Source: an uncultured Eubacteriales bacterium
GTDB lineage: Bacteria; Bacillota; Clostridia; Oscillospirales; Acutalibacteraceae
DNA: 23,138 bases
NCBI GenBank assembly: GCA_900319615.1
Contig: ONPE01000013.1
Coordinates: forward strand, 1 to 23,138
Direction: 5' to 3'
Position 1 is the stretch's first letter, and every line of letters begins with the position of its first letter. Positions 16,051 through 23,138 of the stretch are shown one piece after another. The position numbers and the translations under genes were made by a program. Below the pieces are notes generated by a model. It had not been told where the DNA came from and made no database searches. It saw only the letters and a list, made by a program, of their open reading frames with translations.

Positions 16051-17070
16051 CTAAAGCAGATCGCCTATTGCTCGCGATACGCAGCCTGCGGCGTAGATGA
16101 CCTCGCCCGAGATGACGCGGTAGTTGACCCTGAGCGGCGCTATCACAGCGACCGCACCGGCGTTCTCGCCGCCGATCTCATAGCGGGCGGTAATCACGCT
16201 GCTGTCGGTCAGCTCCGGTATCCTGCTCTCTTCGCCGAGGTATATCCTGTGCGAGCGGCTGTTGTTCAGCAGCCCGGATATGCTCTTGGTGTCGGAGAGG
16301 AAGCGGATCGTCCGTCGGGCTCCGTCAAAGTCGTATGCGTCGGAGAACAGCAGATTAGTCTGACCGGCTACGGTCACGCTGATCTCCAGCGCGCTCTGCA
16401 CAGCCTCGTAGATCGCCACGAGGACGTCGGGGATGAACAGCGTAAGCTCGCCCATATCGGACGCCGCCGACTGCAGAAAGCCCTTTGTGATATCCCTGAG
16501 CTTTACGCCGGCGAAGGCTTCGTTCACCGCCTTGTCGAACATCGCGAGCAGCTGCGGCGTGACGACGAACTCGCACCGGAACAGCCTCGACTTGACCATA
16601 CCGTTCGAGGTGACCAGCACCGCCATCGAGGTGTGGCGCCCGGTGGATACGAACCGTACCTTGTGCACGCGGGCGTCGTCGGATGAAGGCGTGGTCGCGG
16701 CTGCGGCAGCTCCCGTTAGCTGAGCGAGCACCGTGACGGCTCTGCCGAGTATGCTCTCGGGCGCCTGCGTACCGGATCGGATACCGCGCTCGATATTCTC
16801 GCGGAGTCTTTCGGGCAGCGGCGGAGTCTGCATCAGGTTGTCGATGTAGTACCGGTAGCCCGCCTTGGTGGGGACTCTGCCTGCCGAGGTGTGCGGCTGC
16901 TGCAGATAGCCCTCGTCGTCCAGCGCCTTGAGCTCGTTGCGGATGGTGGCGGAGGACACGTTGAGGTCGGTGCCCGTCATCAGCGCCTTGGAGCCGATCG
17001 GCTCGCCAGTGTCGATGTACCGCTCGACGACGGCAGAGAGAATCTTCTCTTTTCGTAAAGCGAGCCCCAT
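16051..17070 (-). CDS. hrcA: Heat-inducible transcription repressor HrcA
   Basis: HrcA binds CIRCE operators and represses chaperone operons; it is released when the chaperone system is occupied. The 339-residue protein starts at 17070, with GGAGG seven bases upstream. A longer reading from an ATG at 17130 would begin inside the CIRCE operator and is rejected. The N-terminus shows the winged helix of the family: ERYIDTGEPIGSKAL (16-30), SSATIRNELKALDDEGYL (39-56) and QPHTSAGRVPTKAGYRYYID (58-77). The stop is TAG. It is the first gene of hrcA-grpE-dnaK-dnaJ-prmA and lies just downstream of the CIRCE site, so it represses itself. Confidence 0.97.
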   Translation of the reverse strand: MGLALRKEKILSAVVERYIDTGEPIGSKALMTGTDLNVSSATIRNELKALDDEGYLQQPHTSAGRVPTKAGYRYYIDNLMQTPPLPERLRENIERGIRSGTQAPESILGRAVTVLAQLTGAAAAATTPSSDDARVHKVRFVSTGRHTSMAVLVTSNGMVKSRLFRCEFVVTPQLLAMFDKAVNEAFAGVKLRDITKGFLQSAASDMGELTLFIPDVLVAIYEAVQSALEISVTVAGQTNLLFSDAYDFDGARRTIRFLSDTKSISGLLNNSRSHRIYLGEESRIPELTDSSVITARYEIGGENAGAVAVIAPLRVNYRVISGEVIYAAGCVSRAIGDLL

Positions 17071-17123
17071 ACCGTCGCCTCCTTTGCAGCAAGTCATCGG
17101 AGCGCTTTGCTTTTTCTTTTCGG

Positions 17124-17150
17124 TTAGCACTCTCGATGTCCGAGTGCTAA
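17124..17150. promoter_or_regulatory. CIRCE operator
   Basis: A perfect TTAGCACTC-N9-GAGTGCTAA inverted repeat, the HrcA binding site. It lies directly downstream of the -10 box of the hrcA promoter, where bound HrcA would block initiation. The outer flanking pair (G and C) extends the symmetry by one base. Confidence 0.98.
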
Positions 17151-17161
17151 CTACAATACCT

Positions 17162-17189
17162 AGTATACCCCAAAATCAGAAAAAGTCAA
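17162..17189 (-). promoter_or_regulatory. Heat-shock operon promoter
   Basis: On the minus strand TTGACT (17189-17184) and TATACT (17167-17162) are 16 bases apart, giving a start near 17155, right at the CIRCE operator. Confidence 0.85.
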
Positions 17190-17385
17190 TAATTTATTTG
17201 TGAATTTTTTGTTAAACAGGAAAATGTTGTATTTCGGAGGTCTTGCTCGGGGCGATATACCGTCATCGCGGGTGTATTATATATATGTAATTAGAGAATC
17301 AATTGCCGGACAACCTGCCGCAGTATTCGGACAGCGGTGAACAACGTACCCCACAGCCCGCGGTGAAACGTTCATTTCCTGTACA

Positions 17386-17414
17386 TTGACTTTTCCCGAT
17401 AAAGCATATATACT
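17386..17414 (+). promoter_or_regulatory. Promoter of the small membrane-protein pair
   Basis: TTGACT (17386-17391) and TATACT (17409-17414) are separated by 17 bases. The transcript would have a leader of about 170 bases that includes the 80-bp palindromic repeat. Confidence 0.7.
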
Positions 17415-17461
17415 ATATATAATGTATTTCGCTGTATATCCCGGCCGTACATTCAGTGTTG

Positions 17462-17541
17462 ATCGGTCGAGATTGCCGCAGGGCGCATATGGATCGACAT
17501 TCCGGGGATAAGCAAGGCTCCGGCGTGAGGATCTCAGCCTC
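17462..17541. repeat. Intergenic palindromic repeat, copy 2 (80 bp)
   Basis: It aligns without gaps to 10995-11074 at 58 of 80 positions, including a shared GAGATTGCC block and the CTCA-CCTC end. Its ends are less perfectly inverted than in copy 1. It lies in the leader of the small membrane-protein genes. Confidence 0.8.
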
Positions 17542-17590
17542 GGCTGATGCGCCTTTCGCAATGACACATTTTGAAAACGGAGTTGATACC

Positions 17591-17875
17591 ATGATACTGG
17601 CGATAATCACGGCGATCGTATGCTTTGCGGCGGCGATCATCATGCTGACGCCCTACTTTCGCAAGATAACCCTGCTGCGCCCGATGGCGTTCTTTCTCAT
17701 CTTTCAGGGAGCTTGGCACATCTTCTCATACCTTATCTGCGACATCTACCCCACCTCGCAGATACCCGGGTATGTCAACCGCATCGGCACCATCCTCATC
17801 ATCCTGTACTACATCTTCATCCTCTTCATGACAAGGTCTAAGTCCAAGAGGAAGAAGAGGGACAAAAAGTCATGA
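17591..17875 (+). CDS. Small membrane protein, function unknown (first of an overlapping pair)
   Basis: A 94-residue protein with three predicted membrane segments (about 2-22, 30-52 and 62-83) and a very basic tail (RSKSKRKKRDKKS). The start is taken at 17591, where GGAG lies eight bases upstream; a longer open frame from 17456 runs through the intergenic repeat and is rejected. No known motif is seen. The stop overlaps the start of the next gene by four bases (ATGA), so translation of the two is probably coupled. The two proteins are similar in size and layout and may act as a heteromeric membrane complex; this is inference. Confidence 0.75.
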   Translation: MILAIITAIVCFAAAIIMLTPYFRKITLLRPMAFFLIFQGAWHIFSYLICDIYPTSQIPGYVNRIGTILIILYYIFILFMTRSKSKRKKRDKKS

Positions 17876-18129
17876 TGGGCTACGTATATGCAGCGGTATG
17901 GCTGCTGATAGCCGTATATCTCTTCTACACCGCGATACGCCGCGAACGCACGCCGATACTCTTCATCCTCGGGGGCTTCATGGTTTTCCTGAGTGTATGG
18001 GAGCTGATCGACGTCATGAGCGACATCAATATGAAGACAGGCACCTATGGCTGGATATACCGCGGCGTCGCGCTGCTGGCGCTGATAGCGTGCTTCGTGT
18101 GGTTTTTTCGCAGCAGAAGAGGCAGATGA
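17872..18129 (+). CDS. Small membrane protein, function unknown (second of an overlapping pair)
   Basis: An 85-residue protein with three predicted membrane segments (about 5-23, 29-49 and 62-80) and basic residues at both cytoplasmic-looking ends (RRER at 23-26 and RSRRGR at the end). A second ATG follows immediately, so the start could be at 17875. Only a weak purine-rich stretch (GAAGAAGAGGGAC) precedes it, as expected for a gene translated by coupling to the one before. It shares the three-span layout and the short basic loops of its partner but no clear sequence identity. I do not recognise a family. Confidence 0.72.
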   Translation: MMGYVYAAVWLLIAVYLFYTAIRRERTPILFILGGFMVFLSVWELIDVMSDINMKTGTYGWIYRGVALLALIACFVWFFRSRRGR

Positions 18130-18203
18130 CTCACAATATCTTGTGGGCGGTACATACGCGATATACTATTCAGAAAAATTATCGCGGAATTTTCATAAAA
18201 CGC

Positions 18204-18232
18204 TTGCATTTTCAGCTTATTGATGGTATTAT
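18204..18232 (+). promoter_or_regulatory. Promoter of rpsT
   Basis: TTGCAT (18204-18209) and TATTAT (18227-18232) are 17 bases apart. The ~85-base leader holds a small hairpin (ATCGGC pairing with GCCGAT, about 18262-18285) that could take part in S20 autoregulation; this is a guess. Confidence 0.7.
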
Positions 18233-18324
18233 TGATTGTACGTGAAAACGTGTATCCCCGTCATCGGCGCCGTGTTAAGCCGATTTCGGATTGCTATTTA
18301 TCGAAATTTTAAGGAGGTGGGACA

Positions 18325-18582
18325 ATGCCGAATATTAAATCAGCTAAGAAGCGCGTAAAGGTCATCGCTACCAAGACAGCCCAGAACAAAGCCCTTAAAT
18401 CCGCCCTCAAGACCTACATCAAGAAGGCGTACATCGCAGTGGATACAAACGCTGATGACAAGGCTGAGGCGGTACGTCTTGCTGTTAAGAAAATCGACCA
18501 GGCTGTTGCTAAGGGTCTTCTGCATAAGAATACCGCTGCCAGAGCTAAGTCTTCTCTCGCAAAGAGACTGAACAACGCTTGA
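18325..18582 (+). CDS. rpsT: 30S ribosomal protein S20
   Basis: S20 binds 16S rRNA and helps assemble the 30S subunit. The 85-residue sequence starts MPNIKSAKKRVKVIATKTAQ, the standard opening, is rich in Lys and Ala, and ends in the helical segment KNTAARAKSSLAKRLN. AAGGAGGTG precedes the ATG. The gene is alone, with its own promoter and a strong terminator, as is common for rpsT. Confidence 0.98.
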   Translation: MPNIKSAKKRVKVIATKTAQNKALKSALKTYIKKAYIAVDTNADDKAEAVRLAVKKIDQAVAKGLLHKNTAARAKSSLAKRLNNA

Positions 18583-18602
18583 TCAACAAAAGCATAACCT
18601 TT

Positions 18603-18630
18603 AAAAGCAGGCGAACAGCCTGCTTTTTTT
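18603..18630 (+). terminator. Terminator of rpsT
   Basis: AAAAGCAGGC (18603-18612) pairs with GCCTGCTTTT around GAACA, followed by a run of seven T. It begins 20 bases after the rpsT stop codon. Confidence 0.95.
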
Positions 18631-19226
18631 GTTTGCATAACAGATCCGCAGCATCTTAGGAAAAGTTACGAGAGCAGCAAGCCGCTCCCGAAAATTACCA
18701 GATCTGATGTATCCGTCAGGCGAAGCAAATGTTGTGTATCGTAGGGTACGGCATTTATGACGTACCGGACGCGCAGCGTCATTCGCGCAGCGATAGGTTG
18801 CAGTTGCTCCGCGTATAAAAGGTATATTACGGAAACGTTTCGGTACGTCGGACACGCGTGTCCAAGCGCCGTACCCTACGGAGGACATCATCTGCTCCGC
18901 GATCATGAAAATCGTTTTCGCAGCGTTTCGGGAGGTCTGTGTATACCTTGTTGCTCTTGACACAAGCCGCGTTCAACTTAACTTTTTCTGCCATCGCTTT
19001 AACTTTCTGAATTTTTGAAACGGCTTAGCTGAATACCCAAAACAAAAACTGCACAAATACTGAATTTTTCCGATAGTCAAGCCGTTTTCACATAACAAAC
19101 ATCGACGGTATCGGGAATAAATATCGCTGAATCCGCAGTAAAAAACCGATTCTTGGGTAAATTGTCATTTTGCACAAAAGCCCGTCGACAGCCCTTGTAT
19201 AAGATGGCGAAAATGTCCGAGGTCGA
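18631..19226. other. Gene-free region with an inverted-repeat element
   Basis: About 600 bases without a credible gene: short open frames here lack ribosome binding sites and have no recognisable product. It contains the inverted-repeat element at 18738-18882. The rest (18890-19226) is moderately AT-rich and shows nothing I recognise. Confidence 0.6.
18738..18882. repeat. Intergenic inverted-repeat element with a 14-bp perfect palindrome
   Basis: GTAGGGTACGGC near 18740 is repeated inverted as GCCGTACCCTAC near 18880, a perfect 12-bp match. Inside, GACGTACC (left) and GGTACGTC (right) are also inverted, so the whole 145-base element is an extended imperfect palindrome. The right arm holds the extra perfect palindrome GGACACGCGTGTCC (18850-18863), absent from the left arm. 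It is a different family from the GAGATTGCCAC repeats. Confidence 0.75.
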
Positions 19227-19255
19227 TTGACAAATAAAAGGTGTTGTACTACAAT
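19227..19255 (+). promoter_or_regulatory. Strong promoter of the secreted modular protein
   Basis: TTGACA (19227-19232), a perfect -35 box, is followed after 17 bases by TACAAT (19250-19255), one mismatch from consensus. A second possible start is an extended -10 element, TGATATAAT, at 19340-19348. The leader from the first promoter would be about 250 bases. Confidence 0.8.
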
Positions 19256-19356
19256 TGTTAAGGTTAATTATATTTAGCATGGGGTAATCGCATCTTTTTT
19301 TGCCCCAAAGCGTCTTTCTGAGATGAACATATCTGATGTTGATATAATTGCCGTGA

Positions 19357-19479
19357 CCGGATGTGCTGTGATCCGGATAAGCGGTTTTTATATAGAAGGT
19401 CCGGGAGCCCGTCCCGCTTAGGGCTGCGCGACCGGAGGGTTATATGATACTAATTATCAATTTATTGAATAATTAGTAT
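19357..19479 (+). other. Structured leader upstream of the secreted modular protein
   Basis: Three potential stems follow one another. CCGGAT (19357-19362) pairs with ATCCGG (19371-19376). TCCGG then AGCCC (about 19403-19413) pair with GGGCT and CCGGA (about 19424-19438). ATACTAATTAT (19447-19457) pairs perfectly with ATAATTAGTAT (19469-19479). None is followed by a T run, so they do not look like terminators. It could be an unrecognised cis-regulatory RNA; it does not match riboswitch cores that I know. Confidence 0.45.
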
Positions 19480-19510
19480 AAAGCATTAATCAGACAGAAA
19501 GGAAAGCAAA

Positions 19511-22500
19511 ATGAACACTGCAAAAACAAATCATTTTGGCAGAAGACTGATCAGCCTTCTGTTGGCGGTAATGCTCATCGCAAGCCTTTGCGTTTCCGGT
19601 ATCGGCAGCTTCAGCGCCGTGACCGTAAACAAGGCTGCAACGGGTGAAGATCAGGTCGTTTACAAGCTGGTCGATACCATCACCGTCGGCAACGAGTACC
19701 TGATCGTCAACACAAACGAAGCAGGCGACGCCTTTGCTCTCAAGAACAACGGCGGCACATCAGGCGGCACAAGCATGGCTGCCGAGTCTGTGAAGATCCT
19801 CAGCGCCGATATCGACGCCGACAGCACGGCTGATCTCTTTATCGCTGATGCCGCCGAGGATATCGTATGGCAGACCACCGAGAACGGCGAGGGCTTCAAC
19901 CTCACCAACGGCACGGACTACCTCGAGGGCAAGAGCGGCTCCATCAAGATCTATGACGCTCAGCAGAACGCCATCAGAAGCTGGAAATACACCGACAGCA
20001 AGTTCCAGTTCAACAACAGCTCTACCTACAACCTGTATTACAGCAGCAGCCGAGGCTTCGCTGCAGGTACCTCGAGAAATCTCTATGTCTTTGAGAAGAC
20101 TACCGTCTCCGGCGAGATCGTCATCCCGACCGAGGCTCCCACCGAGGCTCCTACAGAGGCACCGACCTATGCTCCCATCACCGGCAACTACGTCTTCAAG
20201 CTCGTCGACGCTATAGCCCCCGGTAAAGAGTACATGATCGTCAGCTCCGACGAGGCAGGCAGAGCCTTCGCTCTCAAGAACGACGGCGGCTCCTCCTCCG
20301 GTACAAACATGACGGCAGCTATCGTTAACGTTGTCAGCTTCGACGCTGATAAGGACGGCACAGACGACCTCGTCATCGACAACAAGGACGCTGATGTTTG
20401 CTGGCAGACCGCTTATAACGGCAGCGGCTTCAACATCACCAACAACGGCGACTTCCTTGAGGGCGCAAGCGGCAACGTCAAGGTCTTCAACCCTCAGAAG
20501 TATGCCACAAGATACTGGGTATATGACGCTCAGCAGCTCAAGCATGAGGGCGGCACCAACAACTATACCTTATACTACAACAACGGCTTCACATCCACCT
20601 ATAACGCCACCGATGAAAAGATATACGTATACGAGAAGATCGCGGTGGATGAAGATGTAGTCATCCCCACCGAGGCTCCTACAGAGGCTCCCACCGAAGC
20701 CCCGACCGAGGCTCCCACAGAGGCTCCGACCTATGCTCCCATCACCGGCAACTACGTCTTCAAGCTCGTCGACGCTATAGCCCCCGGTAAGGAGTACATG
20801 ATCGTCAGCTCCGACGAGGCAGGCAGAGCCTTCGCTCTCAAGAACGACGGCGGCTCCTCCTCCGGTACAAACATGGCAGAAACTTCTGTTTACGTCGTAA
20901 GCTTCGACGCTGATAAGGACGGCACAGACGACCTCGTCATCGACAACAAGGACGCTGACGTTTGCTGGCAGACCGCTTATAACGGCAAGCAGCTCAAGCA
21001 CGAGGGCGGCAACAACAACTATACCTTATATTACAACAACGGCTTCACATCCTCCTATGGCAGCACGACCGCAAAGATCTACGTATACGAAAAGATCGCT
21101 GTGGATGAAGATGTAGTCATCCCCACAGAGGCTCCCACTGAAGCTCCGACAGAAGCTCCGACCGAGGCTCCCACTGAGGCTCCGACAGAAGGCCCCACAG
21201 AGCCCCCCGTACTTGCTCCTTACGTCTACAAGCTCGTAGACACCGTCACCCCCGGCAGAGATTACCTGATCGTCAACACCGACACAGCAGGCACGGCGGC
21301 AGCTCTCGCTAACAACGACGGCACTTCGACCGGCACGGCTATGGATGAAGAAGAGGTACGCGTACTGAGCTATGACATCGACAACGACGGCACAAACGAC
21401 CTCTACATCGACACAAACGCTTCTTACCTCAACTGGAAGACCGTGAGAAACGGCGAAGGCTTCGACCTCAAGAACGGCTCCGACTATCTCGAGGGCAAGG
21501 GCGGCGACGTCAAGATCTACAGCTCCAAGCAGTATGCCGACAGAGCATGGACCTACACCGACTCTCAGCTCAAGCATTCCGGCGGTCAGAATACATACGT
21601 CGTATACTACAGCAACGGCTTCACATCCACCTATAGCAGCACCGACGAGAAGATCTACTTCTATGAGAAGACCCACGTAGACGAGATCCCCCCGACAGAA
21701 GCTCCCACAGAGGCTCCTGTTCAGTACGACTACTATCTCGTAGGCACCTTCAACGAGTGGACTCCCTCCGAGGAATACAAACTTACTCCGAACGATAATG
21801 CAGAGGGCGAAGAGTACATGATCTCCTCCGTTGCTCTGACTACAACCGACAGATTTAAGGTCGCTCTCTCCGACGGCGAGACTGTCACCACATGGTATCC
21901 CGCAGGCACAGGCAACGATTTCGGCGAGCACGGCGAGATCAAGGCCGACGGCAACTATACCGTCTACTTCCGTCCTGATGAAGAAGGCGGCGACGACTGG
22001 TTCTACAACATGATCTACGCCGAGATGGAGGTCGCTCCCACAGAGCCCCCCACAGAGGCTCCCGTACTTCCTCCCTACGTCTTCAAGCTCGTAGACAATG
22101 TCACTCCCGGCAGAGATTACCTGATCGTCAGCTCTGACGCTGAGGGCTTGGCTTACGCTCTCAAGGATGACAACGGCTCCATGGGTGCCGAGGCTGTTTC
22201 GATCAAGAGCATCGACATAGACAACGACGGCACAGATGATATCGCTGTCGACTGCACGGACGAGTCCGCTTGCTGGAAGACAACTCCCGCCGGCGAAGGC
22301 TTCTTCCTGACCAACGGCACAGACTACCTCGAGGGCAAGAGCGGCAACGTCAGCATCTACAGCGAGCAGCAGTATCCCGACAGAAGCTGGACATATGCCG
22401 ACTCTCAGCTCAGATTCCACAATAACTATAATCTCTACTACAGCAGCAGCAATAACGCCTTCAGAGGCGCTACCAACTCTACAAGAACGGTCTATGTTTA

Positions 22501-23138
22501 CGAAAAGACCCACGTAGACGAGAGCTTCGTCTTCCCCACCGACGCTCCTACCGAGGCTCCCACAGAAGCCCCGACAGAAGCTCCCACCGAGGCTCCCACA
22601 GAGGGCGCTACCGAGGTCGTTGAAGGCACCTACGTCTTCAAGCTCGTAGATACAGTCACCCCCGGTAAGCTGTATATGATCGCAAACACCGATGAGGCAG
22701 GCGACGCGTTCGCCCTCAAGAGCAACGGCGGTTCCGCAAGCGGCACAGCACTTGACGCTTCCGCAGTCACCGTAAACAACGCAGACGTCGACAAGGACGG
22801 CACAGACGATAAGTACATCGTTTCCGACGACGCTGCTGTAGCATGGCAGACAGCCGAATACATAGACGGCTTTGTAGTCAAGAACGGTACCGATTACCTC
22901 GACGCCAAGAGCGGCAATGTCCGTATCTTTGAAAACAGACAGTATGACGACAGATATTGGACTTATGACGGCCAGCTCAAGCACATCGGCGGCACCAACA
23001 CCTACATCGTATACTTCAGCAACGATAACTTCACAGCTACCTACAGAGGTACCGAAGAGAAGGTCTACTTCTACGAGCAGACAGCTGTTGACGAGATCCC
23101 GGTAGCTCCGACAGAAGCACCGACAGAAGCACCGACAC
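19511..23138 (+). CDS. Large secreted modular protein with six repeated beta-rich modules and TEAP linkers, partial at window end
   Basis: Translation from the ATG at 19511 (AGAAAGGAAAG upstream) is open for 1209 codons and leaves the window. Residues 1-37 are a signal peptide (basic start, hydrophobic LISLLLAVMLIASLCV, cleavage near SFSA). Six related modules of ~150 residues begin YVFKLVDxxxPGxxYLIV and end VYxYEK, at about 19651-20110, 20179-20660, 20743-21113, 21215-21690, 22072-22545 and 22624-23100. Most contain DxDxDGTxD, a calcium-loop-like motif. A different module (residues ~739-840) begins YYLVGTFNEWTP and resembles starch-binding beta-sandwich modules. Linkers are runs of (P)TEAP. 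Such linkers are common in Ruminococcus surface enzymes and adhesins. No catalytic domain is visible; one, or an anchor, could lie beyond the window. Module 3 lacks 36 residues. Confidence 0.88.
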   Translation, partial: MNTAKTNHFGRRLISLLLAVMLIASLCVSGIGSFSAVTVNKAATGEDQVVYKLVDTITVGNEYLIVNTNEAGDAFALKNNGGTSGGTSMAAESVKILSADIDADSTADLFIADAAEDIVWQTTENGEGFNLTNGTDYLEGKSGSIKIYDAQQNAIRSWKYTDSKFQFNNSSTYNLYYSSSRGFAAGTSRNLYVFEKTTVSGEIVIPTEAPTEAPTEAPTYAPITGNYVFKLVDAIAPGKEYMIVSSDEAGRAFALKNDGGSSSGTNMTAAIVNVVSFDADKDGTDDLVIDNKDADVCWQTAYNGSGFNITNNGDFLEGASGNVKVFNPQKYATRYWVYDAQQLKHEGGTNNYTLYYNNGFTSTYNATDEKIYVYEKIAVDEDVVIPTEAPTEAPTEAPTEAPTEAPTYAPITGNYVFKLVDAIAPGKEYMIVSSDEAGRAFALKNDGGSSSGTNMAETSVYVVSFDADKDGTDDLVIDNKDADVCWQTAYNGKQLKHEGGNNNYTLYYNNGFTSSYGSTTAKIYVYEKIAVDEDVVIPTEAPTEAPTEAPTEAPTEAPTEGPTEPPVLAPYVYKLVDTVTPGRDYLIVNTDTAGTAAALANNDGTSTGTAMDEEEVRVLSYDIDNDGTNDLYIDTNASYLNWKTVRNGEGFDLKNGSDYLEGKGGDVKIYSSKQYADRAWTYTDSQLKHSGGQNTYVVYYSNGFTSTYSSTDEKIYFYEKTHVDEIPPTEAPTEAPVQYDYYLVGTFNEWTPSEEYKLTPNDNAEGEEYMISSVALTTTDRFKVALSDGETVTTWYPAGTGNDFGEHGEIKADGNYTVYFRPDEEGGDDWFYNMIYAEMEVAPTEPPTEAPVLPPYVFKLVDNVTPGRDYLIVSSDAEGLAYALKDDNGSMGAEAVSIKSIDIDNDGTDDIAVDCTDESACWKTTPAGEGFFLTNGTDYLEGKSGNVSIYSEQQYPDRSWTYADSQLRFHNNYNLYYSSSNNAFRGATNSTRTVYVYEKTHVDESFVFPTDAPTEAPTEAPTEAPTEAPTEGATEVVEGTYVFKLVDTVTPGKLYMIANTDEAGDAFALKSNGGSASGTALDASAVTVNNADVDKDGTDDKYIVSDDAAVAWQTAEYIDGFVVKNGTDYLDAKSGNVRIFENRQYDDRYWTYDGQLKHIGGTNTYIVYFSNDNFTATYRGTEEKVYFYEQTAVDEIPVAPTEAPTEAPT
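20162..20992 (+). repeat. Near-identical nucleotide repeat of modules 2 and 3 in the secreted protein gene
   Basis: Bases 20162-20311 and 20726-20875 are identical except for one base (offset 564), and similarity continues to 20422 and 20986. The offset then drops to 456 at the next shared codons (20534 and 20990), so the second copy lacks a net 108 bases. This points to a recent duplication followed by an in-frame deletion. Confidence 0.85.

Larger units (their letters stand above)
17191..17590. other. 400-base region between hrcA and two small membrane-protein genes
   Basis: No credible gene is seen. The region holds a plus-strand promoter (17386-17414), the 80-bp repeat at 17462-17541, and just after it GCGCCTTTCGCAATGACAC, which looks like another end of the same repeat family. 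The part from 17220 to 17380 shows nothing recognisable. Confidence 0.6.

Noticed and set aside
17456..17590. Upstream extension of the first small membrane-protein gene
   Set aside because: The extra 45 codons translate through the intergenic palindromic repeat, and the internal ATG at 17591 has a ribosome binding site and starts directly with a membrane segment.
18601..18963. 120-codon minus-strand open frame after rpsT
   Set aside because: It lies across the rpsT terminator and the inverted-repeat element, is rich in rare-looking Arg/Thr/Cys runs, and has no ribosome binding site or family match.
21026..22984. 652-codon open frame on the minus strand within the secreted protein gene
   Set aside because: The repeats (for example CGSLG and VVGAVxxVEA patterns) are the reverse complement of the TEAP linkers and repeated modules. 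The plus-strand reading has a signal peptide, ribosome binding site and modular structure.
20121..23138. CRISPR-like or minisatellite array in the TEAP-coding linkers
   Set aside because: The repeats are in frame, of irregular length and code for a Pro/Thr/Glu linker; there are no spacers of regular length.

Overview
The window looks like a chromosomal segment of a Gram-positive Clostridia member, most likely Ruminococcus or a close relative in the Oscillospiraceae. The evidence is the HrcA/CIRCE-controlled hrcA-grpE-dnaK-dnaJ-prmA cluster, a DnaK lacking the insertion typical of Gram-negative ATPase domains, strong AGGAGG ribosome binding sites, AT-rich sigma-A promoters in a GC-richer coding background, and a secreted modular protein with Thr-Glu-Ala-Pro linkers typical of ruminococcal surface proteins. 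The genus is an inference; no 16S gene is present.

Layout, left to right. Positions 1-1372: a partial tRNA thiolase mnmA (-) and, divergently, an Rrf2/IscR-type regulator (+) with three cysteines. Positions 1460-5370: a malQ-glgP operon (-) for alpha-glucan breakdown. Positions 5398-6730: a membrane GGDEF protein (-) broken by an in-frame TAG. Positions 6750-7270: a small Gly/Leu-rich repeat protein (-) whose leader holds a 40-bp palindrome. Positions 7277-9525: pncC/cinA (-) and rsmE-mtnN (+), whose divergent promoters appear to share one palindromic -35 hexamer. Positions 9533-10960: a membrane protein and an Mrp-type Fe-S carrier ATPase (-). Positions 11078-17190: the chaperone operon (-), read from a promoter overlapped by a perfect CIRCE operator. 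Positions 17386-18129: two overlapping small membrane proteins (+). Positions 18204-18630: rpsT (+). Positions 18631-19510: about 900 bases without a gene, holding an inverted-repeat element and a long structured leader. Positions 19511-23138: the start of a large secreted protein (+) with six related beta-rich modules, one probable carbohydrate-binding module and TEAP linkers, running off the end.

The enzymes fit a polysaccharide-using gut or rumen anaerobe. MalQ and GlgP process maltodextrin or glycogen inside the cell. The large secreted protein may work at the cell surface on polymers. Rrf2, MnmA and Mrp touch iron-sulfur and sulfur-transfer chemistry. The chaperone operon is under HrcA control, and its usual partner rsmE sits about 3 kb away on the other strand.

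The most unusual aspect is a concentration of lesions. GlgP has lost part of its C-terminus with a frameshift. GrpE lacks about 35 residues and shifts frame. The GGDEF gene has a nonsense codon. One repeat of the surface protein lacks exactly 36 codons relative to its near-identical neighbour. These may be true mutations or assembly errors, and raw reads would decide. No definite new system was found. The best candidates for undescribed biology are the structured leader and modular architecture of the surface protein, the palindromic leader of the Gly-rich gene, and the dispersed palindromic repeat families.
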